Positions 1 through 6,522 of a stretch of 20,334 bases of DNA are shown here, one piece after another. The translations under genes were made by a program, and so were the position numbers. The stretch is from contig CAAEON010000035.1 in NCBI GenBank assembly GCA_900757615.1, positions 1 through 20,334 of the forward strand. The letters are read 5' to 3'. The notes under the pieces are model-generated. The model searched no databases. It was given only the letters and a program-made list of their open reading frames with translations, and had not been told where the DNA came from. Source of the stretch: an uncultured Collinsella sp. (GTDB lineage: Bacteria > Actinomycetota > Coriobacteriia > Coriobacteriales > Coriobacteriaceae). Numbering within the stretch: position 1 is the first letter of the stretch; every line of letters begins with the position of its first letter.

Positions 1-49
1 GACTATTTTCGAGGACCCTCCGAAGGACTGTGGCCAAAAAACGGCAAAT

Positions 50-106
50 ATGAGTACTGATACTCTTTTAGTAGCAGTAATTTTGACCACATTTAAGGTG
101 ATTTGA
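50..106 (+). other. Possible 18-residue mini-ORF in the left arm
   Basis: An ATG in the left inverted-repeat arm opens an 18-codon frame, MSTDTLLVAVILTTFKVI, ending in TGA. It shares its first three residues, and degenerate nucleotide similarity afterwards, with the facing mini-ORF of the other arm. The peptide is hydrophobic, loosely like small membrane-active peptides. No Shine-Dalgarno sequence precedes it, so translation is doubtful. Confidence 0.2.
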
Positions 107-140
107 CGTGTCGATCGAGCAGATAAGCTGCCGTATCTCC

Positions 141-239
141 TCAAGTGTTCATTAAAGGAAGACCTTGATGCGAATAAATCTCATTAAGATCTTCTTTTAT
201 TAACGAAAATAATGTAGCTACAACGGTAACAGTACTCAT
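141..239 (-). other. Possible 32-residue mini-ORF in the right arm
   Basis: An ATG in the right inverted-repeat arm opens a 32-codon frame starting MSTVTVVATLFSLIKEDLNE. The N-terminal third is hydrophobic and the rest is polar. It is the diverged counterpart of the mini-ORF at 50-106 and faces it. No clear ribosome binding site is seen; it may be only a by-product of the repeat. Confidence 0.2.
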
Positions 240-294
240 ATTTGCCGTTTTTTGGCCACAGTCCTTCGGAGGGTCCTCGAAAATAGTCCCGAGC

Positions 295-349
295 CGGCAC
301 TTGGGGACGTTCCTATAATGTCGGCACTTAGGAGCGTCCCCAAGTGCCG
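295..349. repeat. REP-like long hairpin
   Basis: CGGCACTTGGGGACG (295-309) pairs perfectly with 335-349. After one T-G pair the stem continues with TCCTA (311-315) against TAGGA (329-333), leaving a 13-base loop that itself contains GTCGGCACT, a copy of the outer stem sequence. There is no T-run, so it is not a simple terminator. The GTTCC/GGGGACG style resembles REP palindromes associated with REP-associated tyrosine transposases (Y1/IS200-like family), which is an inference; no such gene lies in the window. Confidence 0.7.
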
Positions 350-439
350 ACACCGCGTCTGCCTGCGGCGGCCGCGCCCCGCTGCGTCGCTTCGCTCCTT
401 GCGTGCTGCGCTGGAAAACGCTTCGCGTTTCCTCAGCTC

Positions 440-475
440 CGCACCCTTGCGGGTTCGAATCCCTCCGCTTGCCCA
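440..475 (+). other. tRNA 3'-end-like fragment (T-arm plus CCA-like end)
   Basis: The stretch has a T-loop TTCGAAT flanked by a GCGGG/CCCTC stem with one mismatch, then an acceptor-like strand and CCCACA, as at a tRNA 3' end. It sits just before a hairpin that could terminate plus-strand transcription. I could not fold a D-arm or a matching 5' acceptor strand upstream (361-440), so this is not an intact tRNA. It may be a remnant or an integration-site scar, or chance. Confidence 0.3.
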
Positions 476-481
476 CAAGAA

Positions 482-513
482 AGCGCCCTGGGCCGTTATG
501 GGCTTAGGGCGCT
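482..513 (-). terminator. Terminator of tRNA-Gln
   Basis: AGCGCCCT (482-489) pairs with AGGGCGCT (506-513). On the minus strand, downstream of tRNA-Gln, the stem is followed by TTTCTTGT. On the plus strand it is followed by CAGTTTT, so it could act in both directions. Confidence 0.7.
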
Positions 514-522
514 CAGTTTTAA

Positions 523-597
523 TGGCTGGGACGGAGGGATTCGAACCCCCAACAGCCGGCACCAAAAACCGGAGTTCTACCGTTGAACTACGTCCCA
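523..597 (-). tRNA. tRNA-Gln(UUG), CCA encoded
   Basis: On the minus strand the sequence folds into a full cloverleaf. The acceptor TGGGACG pairs with CGTCCCA, and the D-arm contains AGTTCAACGGTAGAACT. The anticodon stem CCGGT/GCCGG holds loop TTTTGGT, giving anticodon UUG (glutamine). The T-arm is GGGGG-TTCGAAT-CCCTC, and discriminator G and CCA are encoded at 525-523. It starts 38 bp after the stop of the peptidoglycan-binding gene on the same strand and ends before a hairpin terminator. Confidence 0.95.
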
Positions 598-635
598 ATG
601 TTTGGCGTTGCCCAAAAGCAACTCGTCTAGTTTAC

Positions 636-1541
636 CTAATCTGCGAGGGCATCGCAAACGCCGTCGAGTAGGCGTACGGCGAGGGTCTGCGCGTCGCTGG
701 CCGTAAAGGTGCCGTTGTAACGCGTCATGCCGGTGAGCTCGATGCGAATTCGTGCCGGCTTTTGCTGTGCGGCGACATTGGCGGTACGGATGCGCTGGGC
801 CAGGTTGTGGCACTCGGCGAGGGCGATCGTGGCGCGCGGGGCGGCGTCTGCAGGCAACTCGTCGCTTGCGATCTCGAGCACCAGGTCGACATCGGTCGGA
901 ACCTCGGAATCGCAAAGCATCATGCCGCTGCTGTCGGTCGTCGCCGTGGCGATGTTCCACATGCGCGATGCTACGCTGCGCGCGATAGGGTCCTCGCCGA
1001 TGACGGCAATCTGGAAACGCTCGAGCACGTTGGCGGCGCGCGCAAAACCGATGCGAGACTCGGCTTCGGTGACCGAGGGCTTGCCCTCCCACACATGGTG
1101 CAGGCGGTTGATGTAGGCGTAGGTGTCCTGGAAGGCCATGCCGTCGGCAAACAGGCCGACATTTTCCTGGAACTGCTGCAGGGCGGCCTCGGTATGCGGA
1201 CCAAAGTAGCCGTCGTCTTCGCCACAGGCAAAGCCCAAAACGTTGAGAGCGCGCTGCAGGGCCTGCACATCGGCGCCATGGAAATTGGGCATGCGCAGAT
1301 ACAGGGTGCGGTCGCCCAGCTTATACGAGGCGTCGACCAGGGCGCTCCAACAGGGGATATCGACGGCATGACCGGCAGCAAGGCCGCTGTCGAGCCTGAA
1401 GGTGCTGACGGCCTGCTCGGTGGTGGTGCCAAAGCGCTTGTCGACAACCTCGGCGTCATCGATTGTATAGCCGAGCTGCAGAAGGCGGGACTGGACGTCC
1501 TCGACGGCTGCTCCCTGCATGCCCGTGGTAATAGGTTCCAT
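636..1541 (-). CDS. Peptidoglycan-binding-domain protein, C-terminal region unassigned
   Basis: This 301-residue protein begins MEPITTGMQGAAVEDVQSRL. Two successive PG_binding_1-type modules are visible. The first spans about residues 7-65 (GAAVEDVQSRLLQLGY and RFGTTTEQAVSTFR). The second spans about 85-145 (DVQALQRALNVLGF, DGYFGPHTEAALQQFQ). Such modules bind peptidoglycan, and tandem copies often precede amidase domains, as in CwlM-like actinobacterial proteins. Residues 155-301 have a plausible alpha/beta pattern, but I see no amidase metal-binding His/Glu set, so the C-terminus may be a degenerate amidase-like or unrelated domain. No signal peptide is seen, so it may act in the cytoplasm. 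The ATG is supported by AAAGGGG eight bases upstream. Confidence 0.8.
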   Translation of the reverse strand: MEPITTGMQGAAVEDVQSRLLQLGYTIDDAEVVDKRFGTTTEQAVSTFRLDSGLAAGHAVDIPCWSALVDASYKLGDRTLYLRMPNFHGADVQALQRALNVLGFACGEDDGYFGPHTEAALQQFQENVGLFADGMAFQDTYAYINRLHHVWEGKPSVTEAESRIGFARAANVLERFQIAVIGEDPIARSVASRMWNIATATTDSSGMMLCDSEVPTDVDLVLEIASDELPADAAPRATIALAECHNLAQRIRTANVAAQQKPARIRIELTGMTRYNGTFTASDAQTLAVRLLDGVCDALAD

Positions 1542-1680
1542 GAACGAACCCCTTTCGGCGTACCATTCGTACTATTTTGAGCGTGTGTCGGATAGACAAC
1601 GCGAGACAATTTATAAACATGCACTCAATAGTGTAGCAGCTTGTACCCAAACTCGCTGCCCACAGGTTTTATGACCCCCG

Positions 1681-2706
1681 CTAGTTAAGACGCTCCACAA
1701 AGAAATCTGCCATTGAGAGGAAGAGCTCGCGCGCATGCGGGTCGAGCTCGACGCCTTCGATAGCGGCCTTGGCCTTAGCGGTCAGGTCGAGCGCATAGGT
1801 GTGGGCGTAATCGATGGAGCCGGTCTCCTGGAAGATCTCCACGGCGCGTGCGAGCTGCGCAGGGTCCTCGGTGCCCGAGGAAAGGATTGCCTCGATCTCG
1901 TCGTGATAGCGCTCGTCTGACAGGGCATGCACGGCAACGAGGGTGCGCTTGCCCTCGGTGATATCGGTGCGGAAGTCCTTGTTGGCGGCCTCCTTGGTGC
2001 CGATCAAGTTGAGCAGGTCGTCTTGAATCTGGAAGGCAAGGCCCGTGTGCAGCCCAAAGGCGCGCAGTGCCTCAATCTGCTCTTCGCTGCCGCCGCCGAT
2101 AATGGCTCCGGCGGCAAGCGGCGTCGCTCCGCTGTAGTACGCGGTCTTGTGCGTCGCCATGTCCAGATAATCGTCGACCGAAATGTCAAAGCGCTCGTCG
2201 CGGACCCAGCCCAGGTCGAGCGCTTGGCCCTCGATGGTACGGACGATCATCTCGGTAAGCTCGTGGAGCACGTGAAGCTTCACGTCTGCGTTGAGTGTGG
2301 GGTCGTCGAGAACCGTCTTGGTGACCATGGTGAGCGCCAGGTCACCGCAGTTGATGGCAAGACCGGTGCCCTCGGTAAGGTGCATGCAGGGCTTGCCGCG
2401 ACGAATCTGCCCGTTGTCGGCGATGTCGTCGTGGATGAGTGCGCCCGACTGAAAGTGCTCGATGGCCGCCGCTGCGCTGCGGGCGCTCTCAAAGCTGCCG
2501 CCTACCGCAGTGGCGGCGAGCATGCAGATGAGCGGGCGGTGGCGCTTGCCAGCGTTTGCCGTAAATGCCGAGAGCGGGGTATACAGGTAGCGCTCGATAT
2601 CGGCGGAAGTCGCCTGTCCGTCAAAGAACGTGGCCAGATAGTCGTTAATCTGGTCAAAGTGCTGGGCTAAAAAGCTGGTAAACGGACTGGACACGGGTTC
2701 TCGCAT
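1681..2706 (-). CDS. Polyprenyl (isoprenoid) diphosphate synthase
   Basis: This 341-residue protein is a trans-isoprenyl diphosphate synthase, condensing isopentenyl diphosphate with an allylic diphosphate. Evidence is GKRHRP (53-58), the first aspartate-rich motif HDDIAD (D93, D94, D97) followed by RRGKP, and the second motif FQIQDDLLN (D229, D230), where the last Asp of the usual DDxxD is Asn. The residue five before the first motif is Gly88 rather than an aromatic residue, which in this family usually permits products longer than C15; Phe85 may cap the length, so C20 or longer is my inference. It could supply precursors for quinones or lipid carriers. The RBS is weak (AAAGA). It lies between the PTS fusion and the peptidoglycan-binding gene, all on one strand. 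Confidence 0.9.
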   Translation of the reverse strand: MREPVSSPFTSFLAQHFDQINDYLATFFDGQATSADIERYLYTPLSAFTANAGKRHRPLICMLAATAVGGSFESARSAAAAIEHFQSGALIHDDIADNGQIRRGKPCMHLTEGTGLAINCGDLALTMVTKTVLDDPTLNADVKLHVLHELTEMIVRTIEGQALDLGWVRDERFDISVDDYLDMATHKTAYYSGATPLAAGAIIGGGSEEQIEALRAFGLHTGLAFQIQDDLLNLIGTKEAANKDFRTDITEGKRTLVAVHALSDERYHDEIEAILSSGTEDPAQLARAVEIFQETGSIDYAHTYALDLTAKAKAAIEGVELDPHARELFLSMADFFVERLN

Positions 2707-2821
2707 TCTTTGATAGGTTGCATCGTTGCATTATGCAGACAACATATTGCCACATTAGGGCGTCGAGCGCGGCGGTTGAAGACGATTGGTCCATGCGGCC
2801 GCAAGTGCGGTAGGGGCTTGG

Positions 2822-5272
2822 CTAGATAAGCCCAAAGTGTTCGAGCGCGGTGACGACGCCGTCGTGGTCGATGCTGTCGGTGACATAGTCGGCCTTTTCC
2901 TTGAGGAAGTCCGGCGCATTGCCCATGGCGATACCGACATCGACGGCGTTCATCAGCGAGACGTCATTGCTGGCGTCGCCGATGCCGTATACGGTTCCGT
3001 GGTGGGGATCGAGGGCGTCGAGTACGGACTGGATACCCTCGCGCTTGGTGCATTCGCGAGGCGAAATCTCGGTCACTTCGAGCTCGAGCTCGTTAAAGCA
3101 GAGCAGCGGCTCAAACGCTTGATCCTGAGCGATGCGGTTGGCAAGCGACGTGGACATTAAGATCTTGTAGGCGCTGTAATGTTGCAGCTGCGTAATTGCA
3201 TCGCCCACGGTGCGGGCGTATCCCGGAGCGTCGGGCGCATCGGCACTCATGCGAACGACGCCATTGAGTCCCTCAAAACGAATCACTTCGTCCGATTGCT
3301 CAAGAATGGGAGCAAGGCGCTGCAGCATGCCGGGCGTCATCGCCAAATCGCGAATCACGTGTCCCTCAAGTTCGACATAGCCACCCGCAAGACAGACGAT
3401 GCCGGTCCAGGGCAGCTCAAGAAGTTTGGGGTGGATGCAGCTGAGGGTGCGCCCTGTGCAGATAAAGGCCATGTTGCCGTTGGCGACGAACTCGCGGATT
3501 GCCTGCGAAACCGCCTCGTTGGGATAGGGGGAGAGGTCCCGCTCGTCTTCGGGAAGGTCTTGGGCGAGCCTGGGGTCTTGCCACGCGAGCGTGCCGTCAA
3601 TGTCGAAGAAACAGATATCGCCGTGCTTGTGGGTTGGGCTGGTGGCAGGGGAGGCCGAGGTGGTGGGCACAAATCCCGGCTCGAGGCCCATGATCTGGTC
3701 AAAATGCTCTTTAACGCGGGGAACGGAGATGCCGATGATCACCTGGGCGGTCTTGCCCGTAATGATGAGGCCCTTGGCGCCCACCGCGACAAACGACACG
3801 TTATCTGCAACGATGGAAGGGTCTGCGACCTCGACGCGCAGGCGCGTGGCGCAGTTGGTTGCGCCCACAATATTGCCAACGCCACCTAAAAGCTGAATTA
3901 CCCGCTCAGCGAGGACGTGATCTTGATCGGATCGACTATTGACCTCGTCATTGGGAGATTGCTCTTTAGCAAAGCCGCTTTTCGTTAAACGATCGATTGC
4001 CGCGCGATTGGCGACATGATCCTCGCGGCCCGGCGTCTTAAGGTCATGGATCAAGATGAGTGCTCGAAAACTAACAAAAAAGATGAGGCTAAAGGCAAGG
4101 CCGATACCGAGCGCCAAAAGATAGGCACCGGCATGCGTGCGCATGAGCGGAATAAAGTTGAAGGCTGCCATCTCCATGAGGCCGCCCGAGAAGATGCCGA
4201 CGATGCCAAAGAGATTCATGGTTGTGGCAAGGCAAGACGATAAGACGGCGTAGAGCAAAAAGAGCCCGGGGTGGGTGAACATAAAGAGAAACTCGAGTGG
4301 CTCGGTAACGCCGCAAACCACCGAGGCGATGATGGCGGGAACAAGGATGACCCTGAGGCCGGCGCGGCGCTCGGGTTTTGCGGTGGAGTAGAACGCGGCT
4401 GCGATGGCAGGAAGGCCAAAGAGCTTGACCCAGCCGGTGGCGGTAAAACCGGCCCACGGCGCAAGCTCATTAAGGGGGCGCGTGCTATGGGAGAGGATGG
4501 GGAGCAAGCTGCTCCACGTGGCGTAGATGCCGTCGTTAATGACCAGGTTGTCGTAGTAGATCGGCATGTAGAGCAGGTGGTGCAGCCCCATGGGCTCGAG
4601 CGCTCGCTCCAAAAACACAAAGATGCCCACGCCGAAGGGGCCGACGCTCGTAAGTGCATGGCGCAGCGTTTCGGTCATTGCGTATACGGAGGGCACGATG
4701 GCGGCCGAGATGGCGGCAAGGGCGAGCACGGCAAAAAAGCTGATGAGGTAGACCAGCGAGGAGCCCGAGAAGGTACCGAGCCAATCGGGAACCTTGGCGT
4801 CGTAGAAGCGGTCGTGGATCGCAACGACGATGGTCGAGACTGTCAGCGGTCCGATAATGCCGGTGTCGAGCGTCTTGATCCCGTCAATGACGGTGATGCC
4901 GGTGGCAGGGGCCAGGGGCGAGGGATACATGAGGCCCAGGTTATTGCCGCTGATCCCGATCATTTCACTCAAAAAGAAGCAGTAGGCAAAATAGGCCGCG
5001 AGCGCCTCGAGGCAGCAGCGCGCCGGTTGCTTTTGAGCAAGGCCGATGGGCAGCGCGATGGCAAACAGGAGCGGCAGACGCTTGAAGACCGTCCATGATC
5101 CGCGTTGGACGATGGTCCAAAAAAAGTACCAGGGCGTTCCGTATACGGCGAGGTCACCGACGATGTCTACGGTCGTGGCGAGGGCGGAGATGCCGACCAT
5201 GAGGCCTGATATAGAAAACAGCATGGCGGGCGCGAACATGGCTCCGCCAAAACGTTGGATTTTCTGCAGCAT
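2822..5272 (-). CDS. PTS EIIC-EIIB fused to a HAD-IIB (Cof-type) phosphatase
   Basis: This 816-residue protein joins three modules. Residues about 5-410 are a glucose/maltose-family EIIC with many membrane segments, including LEPMGLHHLLYMPIYYDN and GVTEPLEFLF (about 320-330). Residues about 452-530 are EIIB with the phosphocysteine in ATNCATRLRV (C474). A linker leads to a HAD-IIB phosphatase at about 555-816: FFDIDGT (D557, D559), CTGRT (605-609), K743 and GIGDASND (D766, D770). All catalytic HAD residues are present. The EIIC-EIIB order matches PtsG/MalX; no EIIA is fused, so one is needed in trans. A C-terminal sugar-phosphatase would dephosphorylate imported sugar phosphate, an inference. 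The start is ATG 5272, because GGAAGG lies six bases upstream; an upstream in-frame TTG at 5308 lacks an RBS. Confidence 0.9.
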   Translation of the reverse strand: MLQKIQRFGGAMFAPAMLFSISGLMVGISALATTVDIVGDLAVYGTPWYFFWTIVQRGSWTVFKRLPLLFAIALPIGLAQKQPARCCLEALAAYFAYCFFLSEMIGISGNNLGLMYPSPLAPATGITVIDGIKTLDTGIIGPLTVSTIVVAIHDRFYDAKVPDWLGTFSGSSLVYLISFFAVLALAAISAAIVPSVYAMTETLRHALTSVGPFGVGIFVFLERALEPMGLHHLLYMPIYYDNLVINDGIYATWSSLLPILSHSTRPLNELAPWAGFTATGWVKLFGLPAIAAAFYSTAKPERRAGLRVILVPAIIASVVCGVTEPLEFLFMFTHPGLFLLYAVLSSCLATTMNLFGIVGIFSGGLMEMAAFNFIPLMRTHAGAYLLALGIGLAFSLIFFVSFRALILIHDLKTPGREDHVANRAAIDRLTKSGFAKEQSPNDEVNSRSDQDHVLAERVIQLLGGVGNIVGATNCATRLRVEVADPSIVADNVSFVAVGAKGLIITGKTAQVIIGISVPRVKEHFDQIMGLEPGFVPTTSASPATSPTHKHGDICFFDIDGTLAWQDPRLAQDLPEDERDLSPYPNEAVSQAIREFVANGNMAFICTGRTLSCIHPKLLELPWTGIVCLAGGYVELEGHVIRDLAMTPGMLQRLAPILEQSDEVIRFEGLNGVVRMSADAPDAPGYARTVGDAITQLQHYSAYKILMSTSLANRIAQDQAFEPLLCFNELELEVTEISPRECTKREGIQSVLDALDPHHGTVYGIGDASNDVSLMNAVDVGIAMGNAPDFLKEKADYVTDSIDHDGVVTALEHFGLI

Positions 5273-5310
5273 AATATGCCTTCCGGGTGCAACATGCTGT
5301 GCGAGCAAGA

Positions 5311-5322
5311 ACGTTTAAACAA
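5311..5322. promoter_or_regulatory. Candidate GntR operator upstream of the PTS gene
   Basis: The reverse complement reads TTGTTTAAACGT, matching the TTGTTYAWACAA motif at 10 of 12 positions. It lies 39-50 bp upstream of the PTS start codon. A separate perfect palindrome, ACAATGA-AC-TCATTGT, overlaps its edge at 5319-5334. Confidence 0.45.
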
Positions 5323-5403
5323 TGAACTCATTGTAGAGGACTGGCTGCTTGCCGCATTGACGGTTTTGATTCGGTCCGATTTGGGTTTCGGGGGAACCGT
5401 CGA

Positions 5404-5436
5404 CGGTAAATAATCCGTGCTTTACCGATAATCGGT
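5404..5436. promoter_or_regulatory. Overlapping palindromes in the divergent PTS/gntR promoter region
   Basis: CGGTAAA (5404-5410) and TTTACCG (5421-5427) form an inverted repeat with a 10-base spacer. ACCGAT-A-ATCGGT (5424-5436) is a perfect 13-base palindrome sharing its first bases with the second arm. Both lie directly upstream of a possible gntR -35 region, a typical place for regulator binding. Confidence 0.45.
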
Positions 5437-5463
5437 TTGAACAACTCCAAGAAATGCTATCGT
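5433..5463 (+). promoter_or_regulatory. Possible gntR promoter with overlapping operator
   Basis: TTGAAC (5437-5442) could be the -35 and TGC-TATCGT (5455-5463) an extended -10, with a short 15-base spacer. The window 5433-5444 reads CGGTTTGAACAA, whose reverse complement matches the shared motif TTGTTCAAACAA at 10 of 12 positions and covers the -35, which fits autorepression. Confidence 0.35.
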
Positions 5464-5496
5464 GCCTAGCCATACATATTCATTAGAGGTGAAGTC

Positions 5497-6216
5497 ATGC
5501 CAAAAGCGATTTACGAAGGAATCTACCGCGAGATCCGTTCGCGCATCATTAACGGGACCTATGCGTTTCAGGAGATGCTGCCAACCGAAGCCGAGCTGAC
5601 CGCGGAGTTTGGCTGCACGCGCAATACCGTTCGACGCGCCTTGAGCATGCTGGCCGACCAGATGTTTGTGCAGCCTATACACGGCAAGGGCGTGCGCGTT
5701 ATTTGGCTCAAGGGCGAAACCGACATGCTGGGCGCACTCGAGGAAGTCGAGTCGTTTGGCGAATTTGCAAAGCGCAACAATGCCGTTGCATCGACGGACG
5801 TTAAGTCCTTTGAACATTTGATTTGCACTGAGCAACTCTCTCGTCGCCTGGGCTTTAAGGTGGGCGAGGAGCTGATTCGCGTAGTGCGCGTCCGTAGCCT
5901 TAACGGTAGTGCTCGCCAGGTGGACCACGGCTATTTTCTGGAGTCGATCGCCAAAGGCCTGACGCCCGAGATCGCCGCAAAGTCAATTTACGACTATCTG
6001 GAGCACAAACGCGGCGTCAAGGTGATGGCGAGTCGCCGTACGGTGAGTGTCGAGCTCGCCAACGATGAGGACTGCAGCTACTTGGACCTTGGCAAATACA
6101 ACTGCGTTGCCGTCATGGAGAGCCAGTCGTACACCTCGGACGGCATCTTGTTCGAGGTCACGCATGCCCGCACGCATCCCGAGATCTTCCACTACCGCGT
6201 CAACTCCAAGCGATAG
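5497..6216 (+). CDS. GntR-family (HutC/UTRA, TreR-like) transcriptional regulator
   Basis: This 239-residue regulator has an N-terminal winged helix-turn-helix (about 5-72: IYREIRSRIINGTY, LPTEAELTAEFGCTRNTVRRAL, QPIHGKGVRV) and a C-terminal UTRA effector-binding domain (about 90-235), the HutC subfamily layout that includes the trehalose-6-phosphate-responsive TreR. Members usually bind a sugar phosphate or related ligand and release their operator. It is transcribed divergently from the PTS-HAD fusion and lies just before the ABC operon, so a phosphorylated sugar made by that PTS is a reasonable ligand, an inference. GAGGTGA precedes the ATG at proper spacing. A strong hairpin terminator follows the stop, separating it from the transporter genes. 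Confidence 0.9.
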   Translation: MPKAIYEGIYREIRSRIINGTYAFQEMLPTEAELTAEFGCTRNTVRRALSMLADQMFVQPIHGKGVRVIWLKGETDMLGALEEVESFGEFAKRNNAVASTDVKSFEHLICTEQLSRRLGFKVGEELIRVVRVRSLNGSARQVDHGYFLESIAKGLTPEIAAKSIYDYLEHKRGVKVMASRRTVSVELANDEDCSYLDLGKYNCVAVMESQSYTSDGILFEVTHARTHPEIFHYRVNSKR

Positions 6217-6257
6217 CCGGCTAGCTCGCAGCCTGACGAGACTCATGCCCTCAAAGC

Positions 6258-6306
6258 GAAAACGCCCGGTCAAACCGACGATGCATCGGTTTGACCGGGC
6301 GTTTTC
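6258..6306. terminator. Strong terminator after gntR
   Basis: A perfect 21-bp stem (6258-6278 with 6286-6306) encloses a 7-base loop. The descending arm ends CGTTTTC and the ascending arm begins GAAAACG, so it should terminate from either side. It isolates the regulator gene from the ABC operon promoter. Confidence 0.9.
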
Positions 6307-6318
6307 TCTGCATTCGAT

Positions 6319-6339
6319 AACAAATAATTGTTCATACAA
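6319..6339. promoter_or_regulatory. Candidate distal operator of the ABC operon
   Basis: TTGTTCATACAA (6328-6339) is a near twin of TTGTTCAAACAA at 6403. It overlaps a second palindrome, AACAA-ATAA-TTGTT (6319-6332). It lies 75 bp from the proximal copy, close to seven helical turns, so looping or cooperative binding is possible. Confidence 0.5.
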
Positions 6340-6402
6340 AACTTGTCAAGCATCAAGTTGAAATTACCGTTCACCGAAGTTTTTCTACCGCTCTAGTAAT
6401 AC

Positions 6403-6414
6403 TTGTTCAAACAA
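6403..6414. promoter_or_regulatory. Candidate proximal operator of the ABC operon
   Basis: TTGTT-CA-AACAA is a perfect 5+5 palindrome in the promoter region of the binding-protein gene, with a further TTGTACAA palindrome at 6431-6438. It has the TTGT-N4-ACAA form known for TreR-type GntR regulators. Confidence 0.55.
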
Positions 6415-6448
6415 CTAGCCAAATAGCGTATTGTACAAATCAGCAAAA

Positions 6449-6499
6449 GGGGCAAAGTCCCCGAGCCAATCTCCGAAGGCGGCGGCAAAGGGTGCCGCC
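6449..6499 (+). promoter_or_regulatory. Structured leader of the ABC operon
   Basis: Two short hairpins can form between the promoter region and the binding-protein start: GGGG/CCCC (6449-6452 with 6459-6462) and GGCGGC/GCCGCC (6478-6486 region with 6494-6499). They may affect stability or translation of the first gene. I do not recognise a known riboswitch class. Confidence 0.3.
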
Positions 6500-6522
6500 A
6501 CGGTGTGAAAGGGTGGATTGTA

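Larger units (their letters stand above)
1..288. repeat. Perfect 59-bp inverted repeat around a 170-bp centre
   Basis: Positions 1-59 and 230-288 are exact reverse complements over 59 bases, and the left arm may continue beyond the window edge. Inside the arms the match continues in degenerate form for about 25-30 more bases, so the structure looks like two diverged copies of one element head to head with their outer parts kept identical. Each arm carries an ATG followed by AGTACTG reading inward, opening two tiny ORFs (50-106 plus, 141-239 minus). No transposase is present. It could be a miniature mobile element, a cruciform-forming site or a pair of small-peptide loci. Confidence 0.9.

Noticed and set aside
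252..671. Overlapping ORFs in 236-671 on both strands
   Set aside because: They cross the inverted repeat, the hairpin and the tRNA-Gln gene, have no protein-like motifs, and are chance frames in GC-rich non-coding DNA.
5273..5308. Start of the PTS fusion at TTG 5308
   Set aside because: No ribosome binding site precedes it, whereas GGAAGG is six bases before ATG 5272 and homologous EIIC proteins begin near that Met.
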